A stretch of DNA of 64,000 nt, taken from Cryptomeria japonica (taxonomy: Eukaryota > Streptophyta > Pinopsida > Cupressales > Cupressaceae). The notes below the pieces were generated by a model. That model made no database searches, was not told the origin of the DNA, and saw only the letters and a program-made list of their open reading frames with translations. Made by a program: the position numbers and the translations under genes. Position 1 is the first letter of the stretch. Every line of letters begins with the position of its first letter. The DNA is taken from positions 826,082,397 to 826,146,396 of the forward strand of contig NC_081411.1 of the NCBI RefSeq assembly GCF_030272615.1. The letters are read 5' to 3'. Below are positions 35,589 through 45,882 of this stretch, piece after piece.

Positions 35589-37188
35589 TATACATTAGGA
35601 AATAGGAAATCATCACAAACAATAGAAACATACTAATCATTAGCTCAATCACAAGAACTCATTGCAATGATCTATCCTAAACAACACTCAATAGAGACAT
35701 GAAATAAAAACATTCAAAACTAGAAATTAAGCAAACCAAAGGTATGATTTGAATGCTCCTTCATGCGGCTCCATTTTCCTTCTTTCTTCTCCAAATAATT
35801 TTGTTGTGGATCTCACCTACTAGTGCATGATCATGATATGAAAGCAAGTAAATAAGACGTTGCTCAAGAATACTCGAAGCGTGATTAACTAGAAATTCGA
35901 TAATCTGATTAGAGGTCCAGAATCAAGGGATTTGATTGAAGAAATTCATCCAATTTATAGACAAATTGGAGAGATGGATCAAATTAGCATGAAAGAGATT
36001 CGAATGGAAATTCAAATCAAGAATAGCAAAATTATGACATGTGTATGACAAATTGCTATGCAAGGATTTTATGACAATTTATGACAATTGCTATGCAAGG
36101 ATTTATGACAATTTATGACAAATTGCTATGCAAGGATTGATTGATTGTCAATTATGACAAATTATGACAAATTTCTATGTCATTTCCATGAATTTAGGAG
36201 AGAAATAGGAGGAAATTGAAATTAGGAATTAGAAAATTAAGAAATTAGAGAATTAAGAATTTAGGAATTAAGAAATTGATGGAAATTAGAAATTAGGTAA
36301 ATTAATTAATAATTTGTCATTTATTAATTAATTCACAAAGAGGAATAATTAGCCAATTAAATGAACATTTAATTGTGACAAGAAGACTTAGGATAAATAA
36401 ATAATTTAGTAATCCTAGAGGAAGAAATGACAAACCAGGTTAAATGATAAAATCACGAAACCTTAGAAGATGAATTAGGTCTTGATGAAAGATAATTGAC
36501 TCGATCATGATTTTAAATTGATAAATGACCAATGTGATAAATGATTTGATTGAGAAAATGCGCCAATTGACGAGGAACAATGACAAATTGATCCAAATTG
36601 ACATAATTGAGACAAACAACGATCGATGACAAATCGATCGCAAAATGACAAGATCGAACAAGAGGACAAGAATTGATGACAAAATAGATTGCCAAATGAC
36701 AATATTGAAAATGACCATGATCGATGACAAATCGATCGTAAAATGACAAAATCAAACATGACAACGACCGATGACAAATCGATCGTTAAACGACAAGATT
36801 GAAAATGATAAGGATTGATGATAAATCGATCGCCAGATGACAAGATTAATAAGAGGACAACGATCGATGAAAAATCGATCGCAAGATTGACAGGAGGACA
36901 AAACCCTAATTAGGATCGACGATGTCCAAAATGATGACAAATGAGCACGCACATTGATGCGACGGGATAAGATTGACCAAAATCATGATTGAAGATTGTT
37001 GTCAACAAGACCAAATTTGAGAGCGAGACAATTGAAGAATGTAGAAGAATGACTCGATGCTTGCAAATGATAAAGACCAAGTGCGAAACATAGGAGAAAT
37101 GTTAATGCGATGCAAAAACCTAAAATGAGGCAATGCGCAAATGTTAAAGTATGATTCTGCAAGCGTTGACCATTTTTAGGTGTCTACA
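35589..37188 (-). repeat. 3' LTR of element B
   Basis: Starts (minus strand) TGTAGACACCTAAAAATGG and ends CCTAATGTATA, where the 5' LTR has CCTAACATACA. Its 70 extra bases come from a tandem triplication of a 35-bp unit (GCTATGCAAGGATTTATGAC..) at 36056-36142 that is single in the 5' LTR. Confidence 0.94.
36595..36905 (-). repeat. Palindromic CGATCGATGACAAATCGATCG-type repeats in U3, 3' LTR copy
   Basis: Four to six units of about 45 bp, each an inverted repeat with arms CGATCGAT and ATCGATCG around GACAA, joined by CAAAATGACAAGATCGAAC-like spacers. Present in both LTRs; on the element's strand they lie upstream of the TATA box. Confidence 0.85.
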
Positions 37189-37202
37189 TTTTGCCCCTCT
37201 TT
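37189..37202 (-). other. Polypurine tract of element B
   Basis: AAAGAGGGGCAAAA on the minus strand, directly before the 3' LTR; identical to that of element A. Confidence 0.9.
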
Positions 37203-37724
37203 GAGACAATGCGATTTTAAGCATTGTTTCAAAGAACAATAATGAAAATGCCCCAGACAATGAAAATGACATATGCATGCCCCCTCGAGGAATTGGCCGG
37301 AAACATGCAGAAAAGAGGCCAATTGATTGATAAGAAATGATAGGATCGAATGGATTGACAATCGGATACCGGATGCATGAAGGGCAAGCAATTGAAGATG
37401 CAAAAGACCACGACCAACATAAGATGGAGAGGGTGCACGTCCGTCTATGCACTGACAAAGATCTATAAATGAGACCAAGAGAAGTGAAAATTGCTCATTT
37501 GCACTAGACCAAGAGGAGGATTTGTTGCTCTGAACAAGGACATTTGCAGATAGATGGAAAAAATTCCAATGGTGGATCACCTCGGGGAATGTGTACACAC
37601 ATATAGATGACTGGATGATGCAGGAGAAGTGGTATGGATCTCAAAAACCCATGTTTTCAATTTCATGAATTTTGATTGCTTGCGGGACATTGTGGGGCCC
37701 ACAGGGGATGTCGAAAAGGACTCC

Positions 37725-37830
37725 TGCGCTTGTGTAGGGCGAATCCTGCGCTTGTGTAGGGTCTTCTGTGCTTGTGTAGGGAGACACAAGCGCAGGTTAC
37801 CTGACAGGTGCAGGTTCCTTGACACAGGCG
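37725..37830. repeat. CTGCGCTTGTGTAGGG repeats with one inverted copy
   Basis: Three tandem copies of a 16-20 bp unit at 37728-37782, then inverted or related copies ACACAAGCGCAGG and GACACAGGCGCAA. Related ACACAGGCGCAG repeats lie near the PBS at 51580-51700. These lie between the 3' LTR and the antisense frame, so they may belong to its upstream region. Confidence 0.75.
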
Positions 37831-37992
37831 CAATTGTGCATTTGAAACTCAATTTTGGTCAAAATGACATGCAAATGATCCAGAAAAAAGGGATAAGGGT
37901 AAGATAGGTTAGATTAGATGAAAAACACTCTGATTTGGACATGAAAATGAGGAAATGCAACCCATAGGAGAAAACCCTAAAACTGACAAAAT

Positions 37993-39729
37993 GTGCCCCA
38001 ATTTGTGATGCAGAGCCGACAGTATCCGTTGATCACACGGGAGAACCGACCAGATTGCTTCATGCTACGACACAGACTCAGGAGCACAGAGAGAGATACC
38101 TTAGCAGGACTTGGGATATACTATATCACATTCATGCTTGAGATTAGGGCAAACACAGGACTGCTTACTGCATTGGCAGAGCGATGGCATTCAGAGACTT
38201 CCTCGTTCCATTTGGCGACTAGAGAGGCGACTGTGACTCTAGAGGATGTATGGCGTATCCCTCGCATTCCGATTCATGGTGAGATGATAGAGTATGACCC
38301 AGTGACAGGGAGAGACACACTGTGTAGATTGTTTGAGTGTGACGCAGATGATCTGGATATTGTCGAGAGAGAGATTGGCTGGGAGACTATGTCATCAGAG
38401 TATGATCGACGATATGTGGTGATAGCTGTGGTGATAGCATGTCTACTAGCAGGAGACAGATGAGGACATGGATTCCCTATTGGATGGGGAAGAGTGCTGG
38501 AGCGGATGGCGACAGAGGGGATGGTCTATGCATGGGGACCATGTGTACTGGCTATGCTATATTTTCAGCTGCATCAGATAGCATATCAGGGAGTTCAGAC
38601 TTTGAGCTATGGAGTTACACTGCTACAGGTATGGGCATTGGAGCACATAGCCATACGTCGACCAATCATAGATAGACAGGTAGTACCACATCGACCATAT
38701 GTGTACTGCTATGGTGGAGCACTGAGACAGGGTCCGTTTGGATACATACTATATTGGCGACCTGAGCTAGATCGACTGAGAGAGTTCATATGGAGGCCAT
38801 ATCGTGATTGTCTGGGATGGTTAGATGATAGTGAGGAGTTACCGTATTGTCGACAAGAGAGATACTTGATTGGGCAGCCAGTGAATCACCAAAGAGTGAT
38901 TGAGTTGTACCTGCCAGAGAGGGTGAGACGACAGTTTGGAGAGAGGTAGGATGTACCTAGGAGGACTGCACACTTTGCCCAATCTCACAGAGAGATGAGT
39001 CAGTGGGGGAGTATGATTCAGCCACACATAGCATATGTAGACTTTTCATAGCTACATCAGAGACAGTGGGATTGGGGATCAAATGTGGCAGACGTCGGGA
39101 TGACAGAGGAGTATGAGAGATGGTTTGCGCGATGGGGGCCATTGCCATTGACAGATCCGGATATTCCAGTACCGAGGCGACAGGAGGACTTCCCACTCAT
39201 AGGAGAGGAGGAGGGAGATGATGAGGATGAGGAGGATGAGAGCAGAGATGAGGATGATGGAGATGATGAGGATGGAGATGAGGATGAGGGGGATGATGAG
39301 GATGGAGATGAGGATGAGGGGGATGATGAGGATGAGCCAGATTCAGGCGAGCATGATGCATTGCAGGACATACCCATAGTGAGTCAGCAGGATCACATTG
39401 TGACTTTAGAGAGACAGCAGGATCAGTTCATAGCAGAGATAGCTAGACTCACAGCAGCTCGAGATACAACAATTGCTCAGGCACAGCGAGAGGAACAGAG
39501 AGTCACTGAGTATATTGGGTCAATTTGGGATGCCAGTGCACGCGAGATGGTACAGATGCTGGTAGAGATTGGAGAGGAGATACACCATTGGAGGACACTA
39601 TATGAGAGTGCAGTTCCACTAGAGCAAAGAGCACCTTCATATCGGGCACGATCGAGGATAGAGAGCAGGGCATGCTCTCGGAGGTCATTGAGCAGAATGG
39701 GGGTGAGTGGACCTATGAGACCACCATAG
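37993..39729 (+). pseudogene. Antisense plant mobile domain (PMD/MAIN-like) gene inside element B
   Basis: One plus-strand frame of 579 codons with three in-frame stops (TGA 38461, TAG 38947, TAG 39049). The first ATG is at 38008. The region LLTALAERWHSETSSFHL then VTLEDVWRIPRIPIHGE is the N-terminal signature of the plant mobile domain, and GMVYAWGPCVLAMLYFQLHQ...LLQVWALEHI is its C-terminal half, so the domain spans about residues 20-310. A D/E-rich tract coded by GATGAGGATGGA repeats follows (about 39185-39350), then an I/L/Q/E-rich segment likely to form a coiled coil and a basic R/S end. PMD occurs in host MAIN proteins and in transposons. The strand is opposite to gag-pol; GC content is higher than the surroundings. 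Whether it was expressed is unknown. Confidence 0.82.
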
Positions 39730-40900
39730 CCAAGACCAGGAGGGACATCATCCATGAGACATGGCAGGGATGAGGAGGACAGAGGGAGCATCCAGTGACA
39801 GAGGCACGTGCTCCTTATTACAGAGAGTAGACATTATGTAGGTTGACATTTTGTAGTCAGCCTGCGGGCCATACTTAGGATAGACAGTCCAATTTTGTAC
39901 TCCGATATTATTTTGACATATGATATGAGATGCATCGATATGATGGGATGCAATATGTTATGACTTATGTTATTTTCCATGTATGTATGACTTATGCACT
40001 GTTTATGTACCATTGTGGAACATGTATGGATGTATTTTTTTTTTTTATGTGTTTTTGATGCAGTTATAATATGAAATGGATAAAATGCTTGATGTGATGT
40101 TTAATGTAATGCAAATGTACTAACGAATGAATGCAGGATGCAACATATGTTTGGAGATCGGAGTACTAGACTGAACTGACTATCCGAACGAATGGAAGAA
40201 ATGTTAGTAAGAAGAAAATGAGACAGAGGACAATTAGAGATGAAGAAAAACTTGCTTTCAGTAATGCACTGTGTAGGTGAGAACCTTTATTTTTATGTAG
40301 CAAAATGGATGCGTAGCATCATGGCATTGAAGGCCAGAGTTGAAATGCAACCCTTTTTGCAAAAGACAAACACATCGCAGACAAACAACAATCACAACAA
40401 AAAAAGAAATGGACCATGAACCATCCCGGTCACTCTAAATCACTCAGTGACATCATCGAGCAACATAGGAACATGACCGAAGCCAAAGATAAATCAATAA
40501 AAAGATAAGATGCACAAATTTCAACAAATCAAACAAACATCTTGATCTTCATTGTCAAAAGTTGAAAGTGCTGCTAGGACGATCAAGCTATCTAGTGTCA
40601 GGACATGCAGTACCCCGTCTAAGACAGGACACAGTCTGGTTTCGAGTATACCACACCCTGTATAAGACCCATGATAGTGGAGACAAGGACAAATGATTGG
40701 CGGTTGATTGATATGACAATTCGGATCAGTTTGAATGTCTGGGTTGAGTGATAAAGTTCATCTGTTAATACGTGATTTGTAGTAAAATGCAATGTATGAT
40801 TGCATGTCGTTGGAGGGATGCTCAGGGATCTGTCTATGCACAAAGGGATTATTGATTGCAAAATGCGTGTTTTTGGATTTTAATGTTTTGAAATTTTTTT
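39730..40900 (-). other. Element B 3' region between antisense frame and pol, part 1
   Basis: Non-coding. No conserved frame on either strand and no repeat of note. Confidence 0.55.
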
Positions 40901-40904
40901 CGTT

Positions 40905-41090
40905 CATTTTTTCAGGACTTTTTATGACTTTTTAGGATTATTTTAGGACGTTATTCAATTTTTAGGGATTATTTCAGGACATTTTTAAATTTTTATGATC
41001 TTTTTTCAGGACATTTTTCAATTTTTATGATCTTTTTTCAGGACATTTTTCAATTGTTCTGATCTTTTTTCAGGACATTTTTAAATGCAA
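40905..41090. repeat. Tandem repeat TTTTTTCAGGACATTTTT, about 33-bp period
   Basis: Five to six degenerate units with the core TTTCAGGACATTTTT then AATTTTTATGATC, in the 3' region of element B. Confidence 0.85.
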
Positions 41091-41331
41091 AAGTTCCAGT
41101 GATTGATCATGACAAGGGAAACAAACCCAATGCGCATATGAAAGACATACATAGACTGGGACCAAAACATATGTACAAGAAACCGGGGTATGCAAGACAA
41201 TGATGTTGACCAATAACAGGCTTGGAATAGAACATTGGGTCAAGACAAAGATAGACGTGAGAAATCGGCCGAGAAAAAGCATAACTTAGAGGTCATGATA
41301 GATGGCGGAGCAACGATCTCATTTTACACAT

Positions 41332-41396
41332 GGCACCTGTTTGCCAGGTTTTCACCAAGGTACTTGCCCAAAGCGCCTGTTTGCCAGGTTTTCACT
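41332..41396 (-). ncRNA. Post-pol composite hairpins, element B (two copies)
   Basis: Minus-strand hairpins at 41396-41372 and 41356-41332. Both have AAAA after the outer 5' strand (AGTG or GGTG), inner stem CCTG/CAGG with loop GCAAA, and outer 3' strand CGCT or TGCC, which keep pairing with wobbles. The spacer is TTGGGCAAGTACCTT, related to the one in A and C. They lie about 180 bp after the integrase stop codon, at the same place as in A and C. Confidence 0.6.
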
Positions 41397-41399
41397 AGA

Positions 41400-41560
41400 G
41401 GGCGAATCATTTTTTTTCTTTTACTTTTTGCTCTTTTTCTTTTTCTCTTTTTTCACTTTTTTCACTTTTTCACTTTTTTTGTATTTTTTGTATTTTTGAT
41501 TTTTTTTGCTTTTTTTCACTTTTTTCACTTTTTTTGTATTTTTTTAGGATCATATTTGAA
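41400..41560. repeat. T-rich (TTTTTCAC)n tract
   Basis: About 150 bp of interrupted poly-T with CAC or GTA at intervals, between the hairpins and the end of pol. The F-rich frame across it is an artefact. Confidence 0.9.
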
Positions 41561-41577
41561 GAAGTACTAATAAAAAA

Positions 41578-41880
41578 TTATGTCCAGTATTTGCGAAGAT
41601 GCATGCTTTTTATAGGATCGGACAGAGGTTCACCTTCTGGGGTAGCAAGCTGATATGCCCCCGAGCCATATGCTGCAGTTACTATGAAAGGACCAACCCA
41701 ATTAGGTTCAAATTTACCTTTGATGATGTCAGTAGACTGTGCATTCTTAGGGTTTGCCTTTAAAACCAGGTCTCCCACTTCGAAGTGTCGCCCTTTGATC
41801 TTCTTATTATAAGAGTGATGGAGATGGTTTTGATATGCTTGCAAATGTGTCAGAGCTGTCTGACGTTTCTCATCTAACAT
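41578..41880 (-). pseudogene. Element B integrase C-terminal tail
   Basis: Continues the pol frame after one TAG stop. HFEVGDLVLKANP and KFEPNWVGPFIVTAAYGSGA are the GPF/Y module, then LATPEGEPLSDPIKSMHLRKYWT and the true end of pol. The tail lies in frame with the upstream 1226 codons, so a single base change separates it from the rest. Confidence 0.9.
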
Positions 41881-41886
41881 CTCAAG

Positions 41887-44800
41887 CTAGTGCAACCGAG
41901 AGACTCTGTGTGTCTCATCATCAATCAGATGTTGCAAGGAAACTCGCAAGGAAGGAATCTCCACCTCCAAAGGTAAAATAGCTTCCGCACCATACACCAA
42001 GGAATAAGGTGTGCGGATAGAAGTGCGATAGGCCCATAGTGCTGGATTCAACTGTACATGCCAATCTCGACCAACATCATTGACAACCTTCTTTAGGATC
42101 TTGATAATGGTTTTATTGGATGCTTCGGCTTGACCATTCCCCTGTGGATAGTAGGGACTGGAGAAACGGTGTTGGATATGAAACTTTTCGTAGAGTTCTT
42201 TAACATCTTTATTCTTGAAAGGATGACCATTATCTGTGACTATGGCAAGGGGAACCCCATACCGACATATGATATAATTCAGCAAGAATTTTGAAATTTG
42301 GACACCCGTGATATAGGTCAGGGGGATAGCCTCGATCCATTTTGTAAAATACTCTGTGGCTGTAATGATGAACTCGTGTCCATTTGCAGATGTCGGGTGA
42401 ATCTTGCCAATAAGATCCAATCCCCATTGAGAAAAGGGCCACGGAGATATGACCGAATGAAGCTCTTGGGCTGGTGCATGAATGTAGTTTCCATGAATCT
42501 GGCATTTGTAGCACTTCTTAACAAAATCATGAACATCTTTTTCCAGAGTGGGCCAATAATACCCAGCACGAATCAACTTTTTGGCTAAGCTTAGACCATT
42601 GAAATGGCCCCCACATATACCATCATGAACCTCGTGTAAAGCCATTTGTGCTTCGTCAGAATCCAAACACCTGAGGAGGGTATGGTCAAAGGAATGGCAG
42701 TAAAGGGTGTCGGTGATGATGACATATTTGGTTGTCTGTCGGATAAAGGCTCGGCGTTGGTTAGCGGAAAGGTTGGGTGGTAAGGTTTGGGATTTTAAAT
42801 ATTGATAGACATCATTGTACCATGGGGAGTTGGGACCAACAAGAACACACATCACATCCGCCGTCAGAATGTCAAAAGAAGGAACCAGCAATTGTTCGAC
42901 TAAAAATTCACATTTGTCCATATTGTTTGGCATATTCAACATGGAAGCAATCGTAGCCATCGCATCTGCCGACTTGTTTTGCATTCTTGGAACTTGACTA
43001 AAATGGATAGCCGTGAATTTGGTCTTGAAGAAATCTACCATGTGCTTATAGGGAATAAGCTTTTCATCTTTTGTTTCGTAGTCATCATTCACTTGACGGA
43101 TGAATAATTGAGAATCTCCATAGACTTGCAAATGCGTGATGTTCCAGTGGACTGCTACTCGGAGTCCTGTAACCAGTGCTTCATAGTCTACAATGTTATT
43201 GGTACAGTGGAAAGTTATTCTGTAGGACTTTGGAATAGCATCACCTTGAGGGGTGACAAACAAGATGCCTGCTCCAGACCCGAACCTGGTATGGGACCCA
43301 TCAAAGTATAACTTCCATTCATTAGAGGATGTGAGAGCAAAGACTGATTCATTTGGAAAATCGGTCAACATGGGATGATCATCAGAAATAGGAGCCTCGA
43401 CAAGTTGATCTGCTATGACTTGTCCTTTTATCACCTTTCGCTCCATATACTCAATGTCAAATTCACTGAGAATCATGACCCACTTTGCTAGGCGACCCGT
43501 CAAAGCTGCCCGGCTAAGCAAATATTTTAGGGGATCAATTTTTGCAACCAACAATGTTTGGTGGCTTAGCATATAATGTCGGAGTTTCTGCGTTGCAAAT
43601 ACCACTACTAAGCATGCCCTTTCAATAGTTGAATAATTTAGCTCATAGCCTACCAGTGTCCGACTGATATAGTAAATGGCTCGCTCTTTGCCATTCTCAT
43701 CTTGTTGGGCCAAGAGAACTCCTAATGCCATTTCAGTTGCAGAAATATACAATAAAAATGGCTTTCCTTCTATTGGAGGCATTAGAATAGGTGGCGATAG
43801 CAAATATTCTTTGAGAGCTTGAAAGGCTAATTGACATTGCTCAGTCCACTTGAAAGAGACACCTTTATGCAATAGATGCTGGAATGGATGACATTTGTCG
43901 GCCAACTGAGCTATGAAGCGATGAATTGACTGGAGCTTTCCTTGCAGACTTCTTAATTGTCGGAGGTTTGAAGGTGGAGGCATATCCATTATTGCTTTGA
44001 CTTTGGCAGGGTCGACCTCAATGCCTCGGTGAGAAACAATGTATCCTAGTAATTTACCAGCTGTGACACCAAAGACACACTTCTTTGGATTGAGCCTGAG
44101 TTTGTAGGTCTCCATTCGGTCAAAGATTGGGCCCAGGATGGCTAGATGACTATCTCTGGTGACAGATTTGCATAACAAGTCATCAACATAGTCCTCCATC
44201 AAAGTGTGCATGAAATCATGAAAAATTGTCGTCATTTCTCTTTGATATGTTGTGCTTGCATTTTTAAGACCAAAGGGCATCACATTCCAATAGTAGGTGC
44301 CCCAAGCACAGGTGAACGCTGTCTTATGTTGATCTTCAGGAGCAATGCGAATTTGGTTATAGCTGGAGAAACCATCCATTAATGAAAGCATCTCATATCC
44401 AGCAGTCATGTCAACTATGATATCAATATTTGGCAATGGAAAATCATCCTTAGGGCATGCTTTATTGAGATCCCTAAAATCTGTGCAGATTCTAATGCCC
44501 CTAGTTACTTTGCTAACTGGTAATAAATTTGAAATCCAGTCTGCATAATCAATGGGTTTGATGAAGCCCACATCTAGTAATATTTTTAGTTCCACTTTGA
44601 CCAAAAGAGCCACCTGAGGATGCATCTTTCGAAGTTTCTGTTTGATAGGATTGGCATCAGCTTTTAGTGGCAAATGATGAAGAACCAATTCTGGATCGAG
44701 GCCAGGCATATCTGCATAGGACCATGCAAAGTTGATCTTCTTCTCAAGAAAGAAATTGACAAAATCTATTTTTTCCTGTTGTGATAGGGAAGCAGCAAAA

Positions 44801-45567
44801 TGAATGACCTTAGGGTTGTCAGGTGTACCCAAATTGATTTCCTTGGTCATTTCCACTAGCAATGTTGATTTGTCCTGACTTGATAGGGGTATGTCCACTC
44901 TTCCACCTTTGGGCGCCTCAGAGAGGTTTTCACCCGCAAGTACGTCTTTTATTTTGACTTTTGTATGATTAGAGAGTGCCTTACAGTTTTCACTCAAAGA
45001 TCTATTCTTTTGATTTTTTACTATTTCTTTTCTTTTTTCATTTTGATGACTGGAAGAGGGAGTTGACTCCCCAAAATATGCCGTGGAATCCAGGTCAATA
45101 GCAAATCCTGCCTTGTGATCACCTTGTGGTATGCCTTCCCGTAGTCCAAGGAATTCTGCAATTGCTTCGTCATTTTGAAAACAGTCCAATGTGAGCGGTT
45201 CTTGTTGGTCAAGTTGAATAAGCTGGGGGTAGATGAGGGGCATGTCATCATCAGTTGTAAGGAGAGAGAGGGTTGATATGGTAAAGATATGAACATCTAT
45301 GGTGTCACTATCCGAACTGCTAGTATCGGATTCGGAGCTTGGATCCCAAAATGTCTCTATCCAAGCATGAGGACATGTTTTAGGAAGCAGAGTTATTTCG
45401 TGTTTGTCTTCCATAGGCAAATTATCAGGGTCAATGAAAATATTGTCGAGGGCATAGGAGCTAGAAGAAAAAGAACTCCACTCCCATTCATTGGAATCAG
45501 TTTCGGGCCAGGTATCCTCAGGTGTTATTTCATCATCAGAATCACGCCCTTTTCGACACATGGGCAC
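41887..45567 (-). CDS. pol: Element B Pol: RT, degenerate RNase H, second RNase H, integrase
   Basis: 1226 open codons. Residues 1-240 form an acidic, serine-rich linker. RT spans about 300-520, with FRDLNKACPKDDFPLPN, the first catalytic Asp at 398 (SLMDGF) and YVDD at 460-463. A first RNase H (about 600-720) reads LLYISATEMAL, lacking the usual first Asp. A second, archaeal-type RNase H (about 750-875) keeps D756, E796, D818 and D868. Integrase follows: zinc finger H978/H981 or H988 with C1019 and C1022, then D1051, D1112 and E1148 with 35 residues between the last two. The enzyme would copy element RNA to DNA and insert it. A TAG follows residue 1226, so the GPF/Y tail is cut off. Dual RNase H places it in the Tat lineage. 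Confidence 0.95.
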   Translation of the reverse strand: MPMCRKGRDSDDEITPEDTWPETDSNEWEWSSFSSSSYALDNIFIDPDNLPMEDKHEITLLPKTCPHAWIETFWDPSSESDTSSSDSDTIDVHIFTISTLSLLTTDDDMPLIYPQLIQLDQQEPLTLDCFQNDEAIAEFLGLREGIPQGDHKAGFAIDLDSTAYFGESTPSSSHQNEKRKEIVKNQKNRSLSENCKALSNHTKVKIKDVLAGENLSEAPKGGRVDIPLSSQDKSTLLVEMTKEINLGTPDNPKVIHFAASLSQQEKIDFVNFFLEKKINFAWSYADMPGLDPELVLHHLPLKADANPIKQKLRKMHPQVALLVKVELKILLDVGFIKPIDYADWISNLLPVSKVTRGIRICTDFRDLNKACPKDDFPLPNIDIIVDMTAGYEMLSLMDGFSSYNQIRIAPEDQHKTAFTCAWGTYYWNVMPFGLKNASTTYQREMTTIFHDFMHTLMEDYVDDLLCKSVTRDSHLAILGPIFDRMETYKLRLNPKKCVFGVTAGKLLGYIVSHRGIEVDPAKVKAIMDMPPPSNLRQLRSLQGKLQSIHRFIAQLADKCHPFQHLLHKGVSFKWTEQCQLAFQALKEYLLSPPILMPPIEGKPFLLYISATEMALGVLLAQQDENGKERAIYYISRTLVGYELNYSTIERACLVVVFATQKLRHYMLSHQTLLVAKIDPLKYLLSRAALTGRLAKWVMILSEFDIEYMERKVIKGQVIADQLVEAPISDDHPMLTDFPNESVFALTSSNEWKLYFDGSHTRFGSGAGILFVTPQGDAIPKSYRITFHCTNNIVDYEALVTGLRVAVHWNITHLQVYGDSQLFIRQVNDDYETKDEKLIPYKHMVDFFKTKFTAIHFSQVPRMQNKSADAMATIASMLNMPNNMDKCEFLVEQLLVPSFDILTADVMCVLVGPNSPWYNDVYQYLKSQTLPPNLSANQRRAFIRQTTKYVIITDTLYCHSFDHTLLRCLDSDEAQMALHEVHDGICGGHFNGLSLAKKLIRAGYYWPTLEKDVHDFVKKCYKCQIHGNYIHAPAQELHSVISPWPFSQWGLDLIGKIHPTSANGHEFIITATEYFTKWIEAIPLTYITGVQISKFLLNYIICRYGVPLAIVTDNGHPFKNKDVKELYEKFHIQHRFSSPYYPQGNGQAEASNKTIIKILKKVVNDVGRDWHVQLNPALWAYRTSIRTPYSLVYGAEAILPLEVEIPSLRVSLQHLIDDETHRVSRLH

Positions 45568-45879
45568 TTTGGTAGATGTGGATCCAATTCACAATGGTAC
45601 AAAACCTAACCCTAAAGTTGGAGGTCACCTCTTGGGTATGACAGGTTCTAGCCTTCCATTGTTGTTCAGGCCTAAGCCACTGCAACCATCATATCCTTTC
45701 TTTTGCAACATAGTAAATCCTTTGCCATATCGTTCCACTGGAAATTTGATAGGTGGGGTCTCAGTTGGATCTTTATAAAGCCAATCTATGACATCATCAT
45801 CTACGGTTTCTTTGTCAAGTTCACCCCATCTTGTAAATGTAGTGGGAGGCTGATATTGAATAATGACCTTAGGTTCCTT
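45568..45879 (-). pseudogene. G-patch domain between protease and RT of element B
   Basis: In the frame of pol and of the protease, between a TAA (45880-45882) and two TGA codons (45625-45627, 45589-45591), lies YGKGFTMLQKKGYDGCSGLG followed by LNNNGRLEPV. This has the glycine spacing of the G-patch, a glycine-rich module that in cells binds and activates DEAH helicases or contacts RNA. It is preceded by a P-rich stretch with FTRWGELDKETVDDDVIDWL. The gag-pol of A and C does not keep it. The identification rests on the motif only. Confidence 0.72.
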
Positions 45880-45882
45880 TTA

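Noticed and set aside
36440-36952. Minus-strand frames rich in CDRFVID in the element B LTR, with copies at 52667-53114
   Set aside because: They translate the CGATCGAT palindromic repeat; no gene.
37144-37907. Frames of 70-140 codons between the 3' LTR and the antisense PMD frame
   Set aside because: Overlapping on both strands, no motif, not conserved; likely chance.
41235-41570. Phenylalanine-rich frame of 111 codons
   Set aside because: Translation of the T-rich tract and hairpins.
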